The notes: generated by a model not told the origin, from the sequence alone. 42,962 bases of DNA from CAZDAW01 sp964503685 (GCA_964503685.1 CAZDAW010000022.1:1-42962), one strand, 5' to 3'. Counted from the stretch's first letter, positions 10,161 to 19,271 are shown. Program-made: numbers and translations.

Positions 10161-10169
10161 TGATACAAT
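10161..10169 (+). promoter_or_regulatory. Extended -10 promoter for the flippase gene
   Basis: TGATACAAT is a TG-n-TACAAT extended -10 element, which puts the start near 10176, about 25 bases before the ATG at 10201. No good -35 was seen. Confidence 0.45.
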
Positions 10170-10200
10170 TGGGGTTTATCCACGCATTTATTGCGGCGCG

Positions 10201-11583
10201 ATGAAATCCTTTTTAATTGGTGCTTCATTGATCGATTCCACCCCCAAAGCGAATCCCATATCACAATTTGGTCCGCTAAAATTCATCAACCGCTTCATGT
10301 CCAAAGAGACCGCCCTTAAAGGCGCCCTGTCGGCCATCGACCAGGGCATCATCAGCCTGGTCAATTTTGCCGCTTCGGTGCTTATCGGGCACTACGTCGA
10401 ACCAACGCAATTCGGCATCTACACCGTCGGCTTTTTGGCAATCCTGCTGGTGCGCGCCGTTCAGGAGGGCATCATCATCACCCCGCTCAACGCTTTCGGG
10501 GCCGGGCTCGAGTTGAACGAATTCCGTAAATACGTCACCGCCACCGGCTTTATCCAGCTCATTCTGGCTGCCGCATCGGCTGTAGCTGCCCTGCTGCTCG
10601 GCGCGATTCTCACCGACCTGGGCAACGACATGGCCGGCCCGACTATCTTTGCCCTGTGGTTCGCCTTTCTGACCTGGCAGCTTCAGGAGTTCATTCGCCG
10701 CGTCTTCTATACCCGCGGGCAGGTCTTCTTCGCCGTCCTCAGCACAATAATCAGCAGCATCATCCGCATCGCCGCCATTCTGATCATGGCCAACCGGCAT
10801 ACGCTCAACGGCATACAGGGTTTGAACGCCAACGGCTGGGGGGCGTTGGCAGCCTTCGCCGTCGGCGGCTTTCTGGCGCGTAAATACTGGGACCGCAACT
10901 GGCAAAATATCTACCAGACCTGGAAACAGAACTGGAAATTTGGGCGCTGGACGCTGGGTGGTACGATTGCCAACTGGGTAACCGTGCAAATGTACCCGAT
11001 CATCACTGCCGGGATGATCAGCTTTGCCGCCGCAGGCGCTTATCAGGCGCTGCAAAACCTGGTTGCCCCGGTGCATGTGCTGCTGCGAGCCAGCGATACC
11101 TTCCTCACCCCGCGTACGGCCAAACTCTATCAAAAATCAGGGACTAAAGGCGTCCGCCGGGTTCTCAAGCTGACTTACATCTTCACCGGCATTCCCATTA
11201 TCGGCGTGCTGATGATGGCCGTGTTCTTCGCCAGGCCGCTGCTGCATCTGATGCGCGGCGACACCTACCTTTCGTTCAGCAACGGCGCTTATATCATGGC
11301 GGTCTTTTATATCTTCTGGTACACCTACTGGCCGCTGCAAACGGCTTTCAAAGCGATACGCGTCAGCCTGCCCATTTTCATCGCCAACATCGCCGCTACG
11401 ATTTCGATGTTCACCATTGGTTTGCTAATGATCAATACCTGGGGTGTGTATGGCACGATGGCTGGGCAGGGTCTCAACGCCCTCATCATCAGCATCGTGT
11501 TATGGATATCATGGAGCAAACTGAACGGGAAAAAACCCGCTGAACCGCAGGATACAGATAATTATCCCATCAGCGAGATTTGA
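10201..11583 (+). CDS. Polysaccharide flippase (Wzx/MATE-like oligosaccharide transporter)
   Basis: A 460-residue integral membrane protein with about twelve or more hydrophobic helices and short charged loops, starting its membrane domain near residue 35 (ALKGALSAIDQGIISLVNFA). The order of helices and the early motif VLIGHYVEPTQFGIYTVGFL resemble the MOP superfamily exporters that flip lipid-linked oligosaccharides for exopolysaccharide or O-antigen assembly. An alternative start is Met33 at 10297; neither ATG has a strong ribosome binding site. Its 3' end overlaps the 3' end of the convergent sugar transferase by 22 bases, which places an exporter and a priming transferase side by side. 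The substrate cannot be read from the sequence. Confidence 0.8.
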   Translation: MKSFLIGASLIDSTPKANPISQFGPLKFINRFMSKETALKGALSAIDQGIISLVNFAASVLIGHYVEPTQFGIYTVGFLAILLVRAVQEGIIITPLNAFGAGLELNEFRKYVTATGFIQLILAAASAVAALLLGAILTDLGNDMAGPTIFALWFAFLTWQLQEFIRRVFYTRGQVFFAVLSTIISSIIRIAAILIMANRHTLNGIQGLNANGWGALAAFAVGGFLARKYWDRNWQNIYQTWKQNWKFGRWTLGGTIANWVTVQMYPIITAGMISFAAAGAYQALQNLVAPVHVLLRASDTFLTPRTAKLYQKSGTKGVRRVLKLTYIFTGIPIIGVLMMAVFFARPLLHLMRGDTYLSFSNGAYIMAVFYIFWYTYWPLQTAFKAIRVSLPIFIANIAATISMFTIGLLMINTWGVYGTMAGQGLNALIISIVLWISWSKLNGKKPAEPQDTDNYPISEI

Positions 11584-12719
11584 TCTTTATCCGCAGAAGC
11601 GATTTTACCGAGGCGGAGCCAGCCGCGGGGCAGCTTGCCATCCCAATCCTTCTGCCAGCGGAACCAGAAAACGACCAGAAAAGCCGTCAACAGCAATTTA
11701 AGATCAAGGCCAAAGCTGGCGTGCCGGATGTAAAAACGGTCGTAGCGCAGCTTCTGACGCGGCGAGATATAGTAACTGGCTAAAACCTGCGCCAACCCGG
11801 AAATGCCCGGCAGCACCTTATGTCTTTCGGCGTATTCAGGCATCTCCATCAGGTACTCGCGCACCAGCACGGTGCGCTGCGGGCGCGGTCCGACGAAACT
11901 CATATCTCCCATCAGAATATTCAATAATTGCGGCAATTCATCGAGGGCAGTTTTTCGCAGGAATTTTCCGATCCATAATACACGCTCGTCGTTCTCGCTG
12001 GCCAGCACCGGTCCGGTTTCTCTTTCCGCCTCGCGGATCATGGTGCGGAATTTATACTGGTGAAAATTTTTTCCGCCTCTTCCCACCGAATTCTTGATAA
12101 ACAAAATCGGGCCGGCATCCTCCAGCCAAATGAGGAAGATAATCATGATCCAAACCGGCGCCGAAATGATCAAACCCAGCAAGGCAACAGAGATATCAAA
12201 AATACGTTTGGCAGGCGGCGTCGGCGGCGGGTCGCCGATCACTTCCCGGTGCGCTTGATAAACGGCCTGCATCTCTTCAGGGGTAGGCGGAAAATTATCC
12301 TCCCAAAAGGCTTCGTTGATCATGGTTCTGGTGAAGGCGCCAAGCCATGCACCCACAAAAGCCATGATCCAGGCAACCAGCCAGGTCTGGTCAGTCAGCA
12401 ACCCACGCGCTGCGCCAATCAGGCAGCCAAATCCGGCGCTGGCAAAGTAAGCCAGTTGATAGCGGCGCGCTGTCAGATGGACATACGCCAGTAAATCGAC
12501 CAGCAGAAAAGCCAAACCGAAATGAAGCGCCAACAGAACGACGCCGGCAACCCAGAGCAGGCCGTCCTCTCCTGATGCGGTTGCCTGAGCGAGATCAATG
12601 GCGCGCAGCCAGGCCCACGCGATAAGTAACAGCCCGACGACTGTCAGGCTGATAACTTCCCATAGGGACATGCTCCGAGACGTTTTTGGTTCAGGGCGGG
12701 TGATATCAGAGGCGCTCAC
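11562..12719 (-). CDS. Exopolysaccharide priming sugar transferase (WcaJ/WbaP-type phosphoglycosyltransferase)
   Basis: Transfers a sugar-1-phosphate to undecaprenyl phosphate, the first step of polysaccharide assembly. About four hydrophobic helices fill residues 17-125. The catalytic bacterial sugar transferase domain starts near residue 170 with KRIFDISVALLGLIISAP, followed by KNSVGRGGKNFHQYKFRTM, the catalytic KTALDELPQLLNIL and DMSFVGPRP, then LPGISGLAQV. All signature residues are intact. The start is uncertain: a TATAAT lies over 12728-12733, so a TTG at 12728 would be inside the promoter. The GTG at 12719, eight bases after the TATAAT, fits a leaderless message. It converges with the flippase gene. 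Confidence 0.88.
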   Translation of the reverse strand: MSASDITRPEPKTSRSMSLWEVISLTVVGLLLIAWAWLRAIDLAQATASGEDGLLWVAGVVLLALHFGLAFLLVDLLAYVHLTARRYQLAYFASAGFGCLIGAARGLLTDQTWLVAWIMAFVGAWLGAFTRTMINEAFWEDNFPPTPEEMQAVYQAHREVIGDPPPTPPAKRIFDISVALLGLIISAPVWIMIIFLIWLEDAGPILFIKNSVGRGGKNFHQYKFRTMIREAERETGPVLASENDERVLWIGKFLRKTALDELPQLLNILMGDMSFVGPRPQRTVLVREYLMEMPEYAERHKVLPGISGLAQVLASYYISPRQKLRYDRFYIRHASFGLDLKLLLTAFLVVFWFRWQKDWDGKLPRGWLRLGKIASADKDQISLMG

Positions 12720-12822
12720 GAAAGCCAATTATAATCGCGAATAGCTGCGCAGGGTATTGTTTAGGTGTGATGTAAGGAAGTGCAGCTTTCGAAAGAAGAG
12801 GGTTTTGACATCAGTCCGGTGG

Positions 12823-15186
12823 TTAAGACTCCTTATCCGGGTCAATGATCGGGTATTGAATGAAGTACTGGGTCGTTTTCTGGCTCTTGACCTCATACAT
12901 CTTGGCGTCTGCCTGGAGCATTGCTTCCTTGAGGCTTCCCTTCTGGTGTGTCGTCACACCGCCATAAGACAGGCTGATATTGAACTGACGGCCGCCTTTG
13001 CGGTTCTCAGAGCCGATGTGATCGTTAATCCGGTTCATCACCTGTTCCAGCACATACGAATCGGCGTTGGGCATCAGAATGGCAAACTCGTCTCCGCCAA
13101 TGCGGGCGACAATATCGCCGGAACGCAGCGAACGCTTGAGTACATCCGACACAGCCACCAGCAATTCGTCGCCGGCGGAATGCCCCTGGTTGTCATTAAC
13201 CTGCTTCAAGCCATCCACATCAACCATTACCAAACTGACGGGATAAAGGTTGCTCTGGTTCAGCCGGTTGATCTCGTCTTCAAAGAAGGCCCGGTTATTC
13301 AGGCCGGTCAGCGCGTCATGCAGGCTGATGTAGCGTAGCTTATCTTCAGCCAGTTTGCGCTGAGTGATATCCCGAAAGATGACGATGGTGCCCAAAAACT
13401 GGCTGTTGACGTCGAAACGGGGTGTGGCAGTCAGCAACAGGTTGCGCTTATCATTGTCTGGGCGGATGATTGTAATCTCATAGGAACTTTCAATACCCTG
13501 ACGGCTGACTCCGCTCTGGCCCTGGAATAACGCAAGCTGATCCTTGTCTAAAAATTCCGCCATGTTCCGTCCGGTCAGCATGCCGCCTGGCACGCCAAAA
13601 ATTTCTTCGCCAGCGGGGTTAATATAAACGATCCGGTCACGCGCATCGACAATCCCGACGCCTTCGCCCTGATGTTCGATCAGGTCGCGGTATTTCTTCT
13701 CGCTCTCTTTCAATGCGGCTTCGGTTTCGATGCGCTCGGTCACGTCTTCGGCCACCCCGGCAATGCGGTAGTACTGGTCGGTATTGTCATAAATTGGATA
13801 TGCCCGCGACCAAACCCAGCGCACAGAGCCATCCGGGCGGACGATACGGTGTTCTTCATTCATGACCTTGCCCGTTTCAAAGAGCTCTTTCTGAGCAATG
13901 TAAAAGCGCCCCAGGTCTTCGGGGTGAATGCTTTCCATAAACGTATTCGGCTTCTCATACAGGTTATCGCAAGAGCGTCCCCAGACTTCAAGGTAAGACG
14001 GGCTGACATAAATGAACTGCCCGCTATTCCGGTCGCGCAGCCAGAAGACCTCGCGCATGTTCTCGGTTAACTGGCGGAATTTCTTCTCGGATTGCTGGAG
14101 AGCATCTTCGATCTGCTTGCGTTCGGTGATATTGACGTGCGTGCCGATCATACGGGTGGGTTTGCCGCTTTCATCCACCTGAATGATCTTGCCGCGGTCC
14201 AGCACCCAGATCCACTCGCCGTACCAGGTCCGTAAACGATATTCCGCTTTATAAGTGGAAGTCTCGCCTTTGACGTGCGCTTTGAACGAATTGATGGCGA
14301 TCTGCAAATCGTCTGGATGAATGAGCGCATGCAAATCCTTGAGGGTATGATCGGTGCGGTCCACCGGGAATCCCAGGGTGCGGGCGTAATTCGGGTTGAC
14401 GTATAACTGCCCGGTGAAAAGATTCAGATCCCAGACGCCATCTTCAGTGCCTTCCAAAGCCAGCTTCAAGCGCTCCGTGCTGATCGCCAGCGCCTCTTCG
14501 GCCCGCTTCTGTTCAGTGATATCCCGGTTGCTGGAGCGAACACCCAGCGATTCCCCTTTTTCATTGTAAACCTCGCGGCAGATGTGCTCAAGCCAGCGGA
14601 GTTGTCCGTTGCGGCAGGTGATACGAAATTCGACTGGTTTGAGATCTTTTTCAGATTTGGCGCACCTGGCAAACACCAGATGGCGGTCATCCGGGTAAAT
14701 CATCTCATAAAACAGGTTGGGATTTTTGATAAATTCTTCCGGTTTATAACCGGTAATTCGTTCGCACGAGGGTGAGATGTAATTGAAGGAACCATCTGGC
14801 TTCTTCCATAATTCGAAATAATAAGTATAGTCGGCAACGATCCGGTAGCGATACTGCCACTGCTTCAACGCTTTTGTAAATAATTGAATCACTGCAACCA
14901 GAGATGCAGCGCCGATGGTTGCCAGCAGAAGGATGAGCAGTTGGGATGGCATATCCCCATTACTGTTCAGAATCACGGATGCAGCAATGCTGACCAGCGC
15001 CAAAAGCATGACGATTGAGAACCAGGCCGTATACGCCCAGGCGGCATAGATGATTGGGACGACTAAGAAGAAAAGGATGGCAATGGGTAATTGGAAAAAA
15101 TAGATGACATACCCGACGCCCAGACACAGAATCAGGAACCCTGCCAGTAGAATCCACGAACTTGGAATACGCCCCTTTTTATCCAT
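12823..15186 (-). CDS. Membrane diguanylate cyclase with four PAS domains
   Basis: A protein of about 787 residues that should synthesise cyclic di-GMP. The N terminus has about five hydrophobic helices (residues 1-105). Four PAS domains follow, recognisable at YYFELWKKPDGSFNYISPSC, GVWDLNLFTGQLYVNPNY, REVFWLRDRNSGQFIYVSPS and GVGIVDARDRIVYINPAG; several end in PAC-type DITERK/DITQRK sequences. The GGDEF domain at the C terminus has an intact active site (ARIGGDEFAI, near residue 695) and a product-inhibition I-site, RSGD, five residues upstream. No EAL domain is present. I chose ATG 15186 because TATAAT lies exactly seven bases upstream with TTGCCA at an 18-base spacer, a leaderless arrangement. 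It is divergent from the LCP gene. Confidence 0.92.
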   Translation of the reverse strand: MDKKGRIPSSWILLAGFLILCLGVGYVIYFFQLPIAILFFLVVPIIYAAWAYTAWFSIVMLLALVSIAASVILNSNGDMPSQLLILLLATIGAASLVAVIQLFTKALKQWQYRYRIVADYTYYFELWKKPDGSFNYISPSCERITGYKPEEFIKNPNLFYEMIYPDDRHLVFARCAKSEKDLKPVEFRITCRNGQLRWLEHICREVYNEKGESLGVRSSNRDITEQKRAEEALAISTERLKLALEGTEDGVWDLNLFTGQLYVNPNYARTLGFPVDRTDHTLKDLHALIHPDDLQIAINSFKAHVKGETSTYKAEYRLRTWYGEWIWVLDRGKIIQVDESGKPTRMIGTHVNITERKQIEDALQQSEKKFRQLTENMREVFWLRDRNSGQFIYVSPSYLEVWGRSCDNLYEKPNTFMESIHPEDLGRFYIAQKELFETGKVMNEEHRIVRPDGSVRWVWSRAYPIYDNTDQYYRIAGVAEDVTERIETEAALKESEKKYRDLIEHQGEGVGIVDARDRIVYINPAGEEIFGVPGGMLTGRNMAEFLDKDQLALFQGQSGVSRQGIESSYEITIIRPDNDKRNLLLTATPRFDVNSQFLGTIVIFRDITQRKLAEDKLRYISLHDALTGLNNRAFFEDEINRLNQSNLYPVSLVMVDVDGLKQVNDNQGHSAGDELLVAVSDVLKRSLRSGDIVARIGGDEFAILMPNADSYVLEQVMNRINDHIGSENRKGGRQFNISLSYGGVTTHQKGSLKEAMLQADAKMYEVKSQKTTQYFIQYPIIDPDKES

Positions 15187-15193
15187 AATAATC

Positions 15194-15223
15194 ATTATAA
15201 CGAGACAGCCCATCCAATGGCAA
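15194..15223 (-). promoter_or_regulatory. Promoter for the PAS-GGDEF gene (leaderless)
   Basis: Minus strand TTGCCA (15223-15218), an 18-base spacer, TATAAT (15199-15194), then seven bases and the ATG at 15186. The transcript would start at the start codon. Confidence 0.6.
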
Positions 15224-15259
15224 GGTATTCTCCGTAAATTCCACCGAAATAATTCCCTG

Positions 15260-15268
15260 TGTTATAAT
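15260..15268 (+). promoter_or_regulatory. Extended -10 promoter for the LCP gene
   Basis: TGTTATAAT is a full extended -10 (TG-n-TATAAT). The start would be near 15275, leaving a leader of about 100 bases before the LCP gene. No convincing -35 was found, as is common for extended -10 promoters. Confidence 0.5.
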
Positions 15269-15375
15269 CTCGCACGACGACCTGGTCCATTTCGGTATAG
15301 GCCAGTAGCCGGATTCTTTGCAAAGACCATGCCAGAATCTCGATCAACATCATATTAATTTATCTGGAGGATTTT

Positions 15376-16572
15376 ATGCGCTTGACAAAGCGTTCAATCG
15401 TTTATATCGTGATTGCACTGGTAATCATTGCTGCGATAACCGGCGGCATAATCCTCTCGAGCAAATGGAATACCCCCCTGGGCCCGTCTCTGGCGCTGGC
15501 CACGCAGACTCTGCCGGCTGCAGCGCAAACAGAGCCGCCTGCCGATAAACCAGCCAGAGCGGAAAATCAATCAACGAACGCCCAAGCGACGCCTGAAACA
15601 TCAGCCACACCCAAACCCCAGCCGCTGTGCGGCGGGCCTGAAGTCATGTATGTGCTGGGCATCGCCACCGATAACGCCACCTGCAAGGACAAGAACTGCT
15701 ATTATTCCGGACTGGCGGACGTGATAAAAATCGCCCGCATTGACTTCGTCACCCCCAAAATCACCGTCCTCTCGCTGCCGCGAGACTTATACGTTCCCGT
15801 CCCAGGGATTTCAAAACGCTGTCAGGATTTGGGAGTCAAACCGGCTGCCCAATTGAACCAGGCCTATTTTTACGGAACGATTGAAGGAAACTGTTACGAC
15901 GGGGCCGGTTATGGCGTTGGACTGCTGGCCGATACTATCTATCAAAACTTCGGGATTCCAATCGATCATTACGGCGTCATCAATTACACCGCCTTTACGA
16001 AGATCATCGATGCAGTTGGTGGAATCGACATCTATTTGCCAGAGCCGGTGGATGGACGCCCGCTCGACCCAAATGATGAAAGAAGCGACATGGGCTTCTT
16101 CGAAGCCGGCCAGCACCACATGTCTGGCGAGAAAGCTCTGCGCTTCGCCCGGGCGCGCAAGCGCGTCGGCGGCGACCTGAAACGTGAGGAAAATCAGAAC
16201 AAGGTGATCTGCGCCCTGAAGAAGAAAGCCCTCAGCCCGGCAGTCCTGCCCGGAATCCCCCAAATTGTCTCTTCGTTGGTCGAATATACCTTAACTGATC
16301 TCACCCCGGCGCAAACCAGCCAGTTGCTGTGTCTCGCTCCGCAAATCAAAAAAGAGAATCTGATCTTTGGGAATATGCCGACAGAGATCTTGCAAGCCAC
16401 CAAAGTACCCTACAGCGGCGACGTTTATAAGTTTGGCTTCATCGCCGATCCCGATTCGCTGCGTAAAGTAGCAGCCGACTTCATGGCCGGAACCTGGCCC
16501 ATCGGCGGTGAGCAATCCGAGAATACCTGCCCGGATGATGAACCCCTCGCCGCCGCTACACCCACGCCCTGA
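15376..16572 (+). CDS. LytR-CpsA-Psr (LCP) family glycopolymer transferase
   Basis: A 398-residue membrane-anchored protein with a single N-terminal helix (residues 7-28), a Pro/Ala/Thr-rich linker (40-80) and an extracytoplasmic LCP domain. Recognisable LCP features are KITVLSLPRDLYVPVPG near residue 135, AVGGIDIYLPEPV near 215 and the Arg-rich RFARARKRVGGDLKREENQ near 255. LCP proteins attach polyprenyl-linked glycopolymers to peptidoglycan or surface proteins. The usual RSD motif before the first strand is altered to GLADVIKI, leaving only the Asp. Extra cysteines (C85, and the pair in CKDKNC) could form disulfides. TGGAGG lies six bases before the ATG. It fits the surrounding flippase and priming transferase. 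Confidence 0.88.
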   Translation: MRLTKRSIVYIVIALVIIAAITGGIILSSKWNTPLGPSLALATQTLPAAAQTEPPADKPARAENQSTNAQATPETSATPKPQPLCGGPEVMYVLGIATDNATCKDKNCYYSGLADVIKIARIDFVTPKITVLSLPRDLYVPVPGISKRCQDLGVKPAAQLNQAYFYGTIEGNCYDGAGYGVGLLADTIYQNFGIPIDHYGVINYTAFTKIIDAVGGIDIYLPEPVDGRPLDPNDERSDMGFFEAGQHHMSGEKALRFARARKRVGGDLKREENQNKVICALKKKALSPAVLPGIPQIVSSLVEYTLTDLTPAQTSQLLCLAPQIKKENLIFGNMPTEILQATKVPYSGDVYKFGFIADPDSLRKVAADFMAGTWPIGGEQSENTCPDDEPLAAATPTP

Positions 16573-16601
16573 TGATGAGGAAGGATAAAGAGCGGCGCTG
16601 A

Positions 16602-17477
16602 ATGCCCCCCAAGAATAAGACCTCGCTCGACGCCTCTGCGCCCGGGTTAAATGACTTAGCCGGCGATATTCCTGCTTTGTTGCATGCGTTGGGCATCAAA
16701 CCCAGCAAAGGTTTGGGACAGAATTTCATCATCGACGAGCATGCCCTCAGAAAGATCGTTGAAGCGGGTGAGATCGCCCCATCCGATACTGTGCTGGAAA
16801 TCGGCGCAGGGGTCGGCAACCTGACTCGCCTGCTGGCGGAAAGCGCCCGTCAGGTCGTGGCAGTCGAACTGGACCGCAAAATGCTGGCGATTCTCGAAAA
16901 ATGGAGGGAATCTCACCCCAACGTGCGCCTCGTCGCCGGCGACATTCTCAAACTCGACCCGGCAGAACTGGTAACCGAACCCGATTATCTGGTCATAGCC
17001 AATATCCCCTATTACATCACCTCAGCGGTGATCCGCCGTCTGCTGGAAAACGCCAACAAACCCAGGCGCATGGTTCTGACTGTGCAGCAAGAAGTCGCCC
17101 GGCGCATCTGCGCCGCAGCCGGGGAGATGAATCTGCTGGCGTTGAGCGTTCAGGTTTATGGCGCGCCGCAGATCGTCGCTCGAATCCCAGCCGGGGCCTT
17201 CTACCCACCGCCCAAGGTTGATTCGGCGGTCGCGCGCATCGACCTGTACCCGGAGCCGGCGATTCCTCAACCTCAGATCGATTGTTTTTTTAAACTGGCA
17301 AAGGCCGGCTTCGGTCAGAAACGAAAGACCCTGCGCAACGCGCTGTCTTCAGGACTCCACCTTTCGCCAGCAGAAACCCATCAACTGCTGGAAATGAGCG
17401 GCATTTCACCCCAGCGGCGCGCCGAAACGCTCACGCTGGAAGAGTGGCGCGAGCTCGTCAAAAAATATTGTCCTTAA
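16602..17477 (+). CDS. rsmA: 16S rRNA (adenine1518/1519-N6) dimethyltransferase
   Basis: RsmA (KsgA) dimethylates two adjacent adenines in helix 45 of 16S rRNA late in 30S maturation. The 291-residue protein shows GLGQNFIID (residues 38-46), the SAM-binding motif VLEIGAGVGNLT (about 64-75), the catalytic NIPYYITSAVI (about 132-142) and the C-terminal PPPKVDSAV and GFGQKRKTLRNALS. Length and motifs are normal. It begins 29 bases after the LCP gene in the same direction, so it may be cotranscribed. It ends six bases from the convergent glycosyltransferase stop. Confidence 0.96.
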   Translation: MPPKNKTSLDASAPGLNDLAGDIPALLHALGIKPSKGLGQNFIIDEHALRKIVEAGEIAPSDTVLEIGAGVGNLTRLLAESARQVVAVELDRKMLAILEKWRESHPNVRLVAGDILKLDPAELVTEPDYLVIANIPYYITSAVIRRLLENANKPRRMVLTVQQEVARRICAAAGEMNLLALSVQVYGAPQIVARIPAGAFYPPPKVDSAVARIDLYPEPAIPQPQIDCFFKLAKAGFGQKRKTLRNALSSGLHLSPAETHQLLEMSGISPQRRAETLTLEEWRELVKKYCP

Positions 17478-17483
17478 GACTGT

Positions 17484-18212
17484 TTATCCTCGGGGTAAAT
17501 CGCGATACAGCCAGATCAATTGCCAGGTGCGCAGGGCCGCTTCGACTTGAATTCGGAAAGACATTTTCGATTTTCCCTGCGTGCGCTCGGCAAAATAGAT
17601 GGGAACTTCAGCCACGGAAAAACCCAGAAGATGCGACAAATAGGATAATTCCACCTGGAAAATATATCCATTTGAGCGAATACGATCGAGGGGCATCTTC
17701 AATAACGCCTCCCGGCGCCAGAGGCGAAAGCCGGCTGTGGCGTCACACACGGTCAGTCCGAGTATCGTTCGGGCGTAAGCGTTACCAAATCCGGAAAGCC
17801 ATTTCCGCCAGAGCGGCCAGTTAACATCCAGTCGCCCCCCTGCAATATAACGGGAACCAATCACCACATCGTAAGGAGTGGAAATTTTTTCGGCTAATTC
17901 CACCAGCTTTTCAGGAGGGTGAGAAAAATCGGCGTCCATCTGGCCGACAACCTCAGCGCCAGCATCCAGAGCAATGCGAAAACCGCTGAGGTAAGCCGTA
18001 CCCAAGCCCATTTTGCCCGGACGGTGGTGAACAATCATTCGCCCAGGATGCTTCTGCACCAGTTCATCAGCAATCTGACCGGTGCCGTCCTGGCTGTTAT
18101 CATCCACAATCAGAAGGTTCAATTCTGGCAGCGGAAGCGCAAAAAGAGCGGAAACCATTTTCGTAAGGTTTTCCGCCTCATTATAAGTTGGAATGACTAC
18201 TGTAATTCGCAA
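17484..18212 (-). CDS. Polyprenol-phosphate mannosyltransferase-like GT2 glycosyltransferase
   Basis: A 242-residue family 2 glycosyltransferase close in build to DPM1-type polyprenol monophosphomannose synthases. It opens MRITVVIPTYNEAENL, has the nucleotide-binding DDNSQDGT near residue 37, the metal-binding GQMDADFSHPP near residue 91, IGSRYIAGG near 117 and a terminal RTQGKSKMSFR near 215. No membrane helices follow, so it is the soluble type. The product, a polyprenol-linked sugar, would feed extracytoplasmic glycosyltransferases. Its start is close to the end of the V4R gene (38-base gap), so readthrough is possible. The sugar donor (GDP-mannose in known members) is an inference from family. 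Confidence 0.88.
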   Translation of the reverse strand: MRITVVIPTYNEAENLTKMVSALFALPLPELNLLIVDDNSQDGTGQIADELVQKHPGRMIVHHRPGKMGLGTAYLSGFRIALDAGAEVVGQMDADFSHPPEKLVELAEKISTPYDVVIGSRYIAGGRLDVNWPLWRKWLSGFGNAYARTILGLTVCDATAGFRLWRREALLKMPLDRIRSNGYIFQVELSYLSHLLGFSVAEVPIYFAERTQGKSKMSFRIQVEAALRTWQLIWLYRDLPRG

Positions 18213-18250
18213 ATTTTACCTGTCCGTTTTCCTTATAGTTTTTTTCAATT

Positions 18251-18886
18251 TCACGAGATCGGTTCTTTAGGAATGACAAATTCGCACACGTCGTCGCCGA
18301 CAGCGCAGCATTTTGTTTCTACCACTTTAAATTCGGCGCCGCCTGAAATCCATTTTAAGCCGCCCAGCAATAAACCGGCAGCAATATAACATACAGGCTT
18401 ATCCAGGCCCTTTCGCCCCCAGCAAACCGGGCAGCGGTGAATTGTGTAAATATACTCCTCGGCTTTTTCTTCAACGGTCGAATACTGGTCGCTGATCTGC
18501 GAAAAGACCTTCGCCATACCAGGCAAGCCGATGCGCAGTTTGGCCTGCAAGGGCAGCACCTTGAAAGCAAAATCGCCGACGCCGGCCAAAGCGCCAAAAT
18601 TGCGCAGCGATTCGTCGAAAGCCGTCCGGCCGGCCCGCAACGCCAATCCCCTGCCGCCGCGCGGTCCGTACATTTCCTCCAACGCTTCATTGATCGCCGA
18701 GAAATCGGAAAAATCGAATTGCCTTTCGAGGTTATCAGGCGGATAATTATCAATTAAATTGGGAAGCCCTGCCATATTGAGAATGGCATTTAAACCATTT
18801 CTTCCCATCACCTCTTCCAATGCCTGGATTGTGATGCGGGCTATTTTATTGGCATAGAAATAACCGCTTTTGGGTTTTGGTTCCAT
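18251..18886 (-). CDS. V4R-domain protein (4-vinyl reductase-like small-molecule sensor)
   Basis: A 211-residue soluble protein whose C-terminal half matches the V4R fold (YIYTIHRCPVCWGRK, then CYIAAGLLLGGLKWISGG and VVETKCCAVGDDVCEFVI). The cysteines of CPVC and of CCAVGDDVC suggest a metal or redox site. V4R domains are thought to bind small hydrophobic ligands and occur in bacteriochlorophyll enzymes and in regulators. No other domain is present, so it is probably a stand-alone sensor. It follows the Roadblock gene by 13 bases and must share its transcript. There are no other pigment genes in the window, so a role in chlorophyll synthesis is unlikely. Confidence 0.75.
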   Translation of the reverse strand: MEPKPKSGYFYANKIARITIQALEEVMGRNGLNAILNMAGLPNLIDNYPPDNLERQFDFSDFSAINEALEEMYGPRGGRGLALRAGRTAFDESLRNFGALAGVGDFAFKVLPLQAKLRIGLPGMAKVFSQISDQYSTVEEKAEEYIYTIHRCPVCWGRKGLDKPVCYIAAGLLLGGLKWISGGAEFKVVETKCCAVGDDVCEFVIPKEPIS

Positions 18887-18899
18887 ATTATGTCACCGG

Positions 18900-19271
18900 T
18901 TAAAGAAATTTAACCAAATCCTCAGTCGCTCGCCGCATATCCAGGAAAATCAGACCAAGCTTGGCCTGTTCACGCGCCAGCGCGGTCAGTACAGCATCCT
19001 CACCCACCGACATCAAAACCACATAACCTTGCTGACCTTTAATATAAACCTGATCGAGAGAACCCCGGCCAAGCTCATTGGCGATCCTCTCGCCCAGCGA
19101 GAGCATCGCAGCCGACATGGCTGAGACCCGATCTTCTTCAACGCCCTGAGGCAAGGCTGAAGCAATTGTCAATCCGTCCACACTGACGACCGCCGATGCT
19201 TCAATATCCGGCGACGACGCCTGAAGCTCACGCAAACGATCTACCATGAGTTGAGTTCGTGATTTAGTCAA
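18900..19271 (-). CDS. Roadblock/LC7-domain protein
   Basis: A 123-residue single-domain protein of the Roadblock/LC7 family: an initial helix (MVDRLRELQASSPDIEASA), a VVSVDGLTIASALP hairpin, a long middle helix with MSAAMLSLGERIANELG, and a second sheet (QVYIKGQQGYVVLMSV). Bacterial members such as MglB dimerise and regulate small GTPases. No GTPase is encoded next to it. The start is a TTG, fixed by AAGGAG seven bases upstream. A good promoter lies about 70 bases further up, and the V4R gene follows directly, which makes a two-gene sensor/regulator operon. Confidence 0.85.
   Translation of the reverse strand: MTKSRTQLMVDRLRELQASSPDIEASAVVSVDGLTIASALPQGVEEDRVSAMSAAMLSLGERIANELGRGSLDQVYIKGQQGYVVLMSVGEDAVLTALAREQAKLGLIFLDMRRATEDLVKFL

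Noticed and set aside
10276..11133. 285-codon open frame on the minus strand
   Set aside because: Antisense to the flippase gene; low-complexity composition typical of a reverse-strand shadow.
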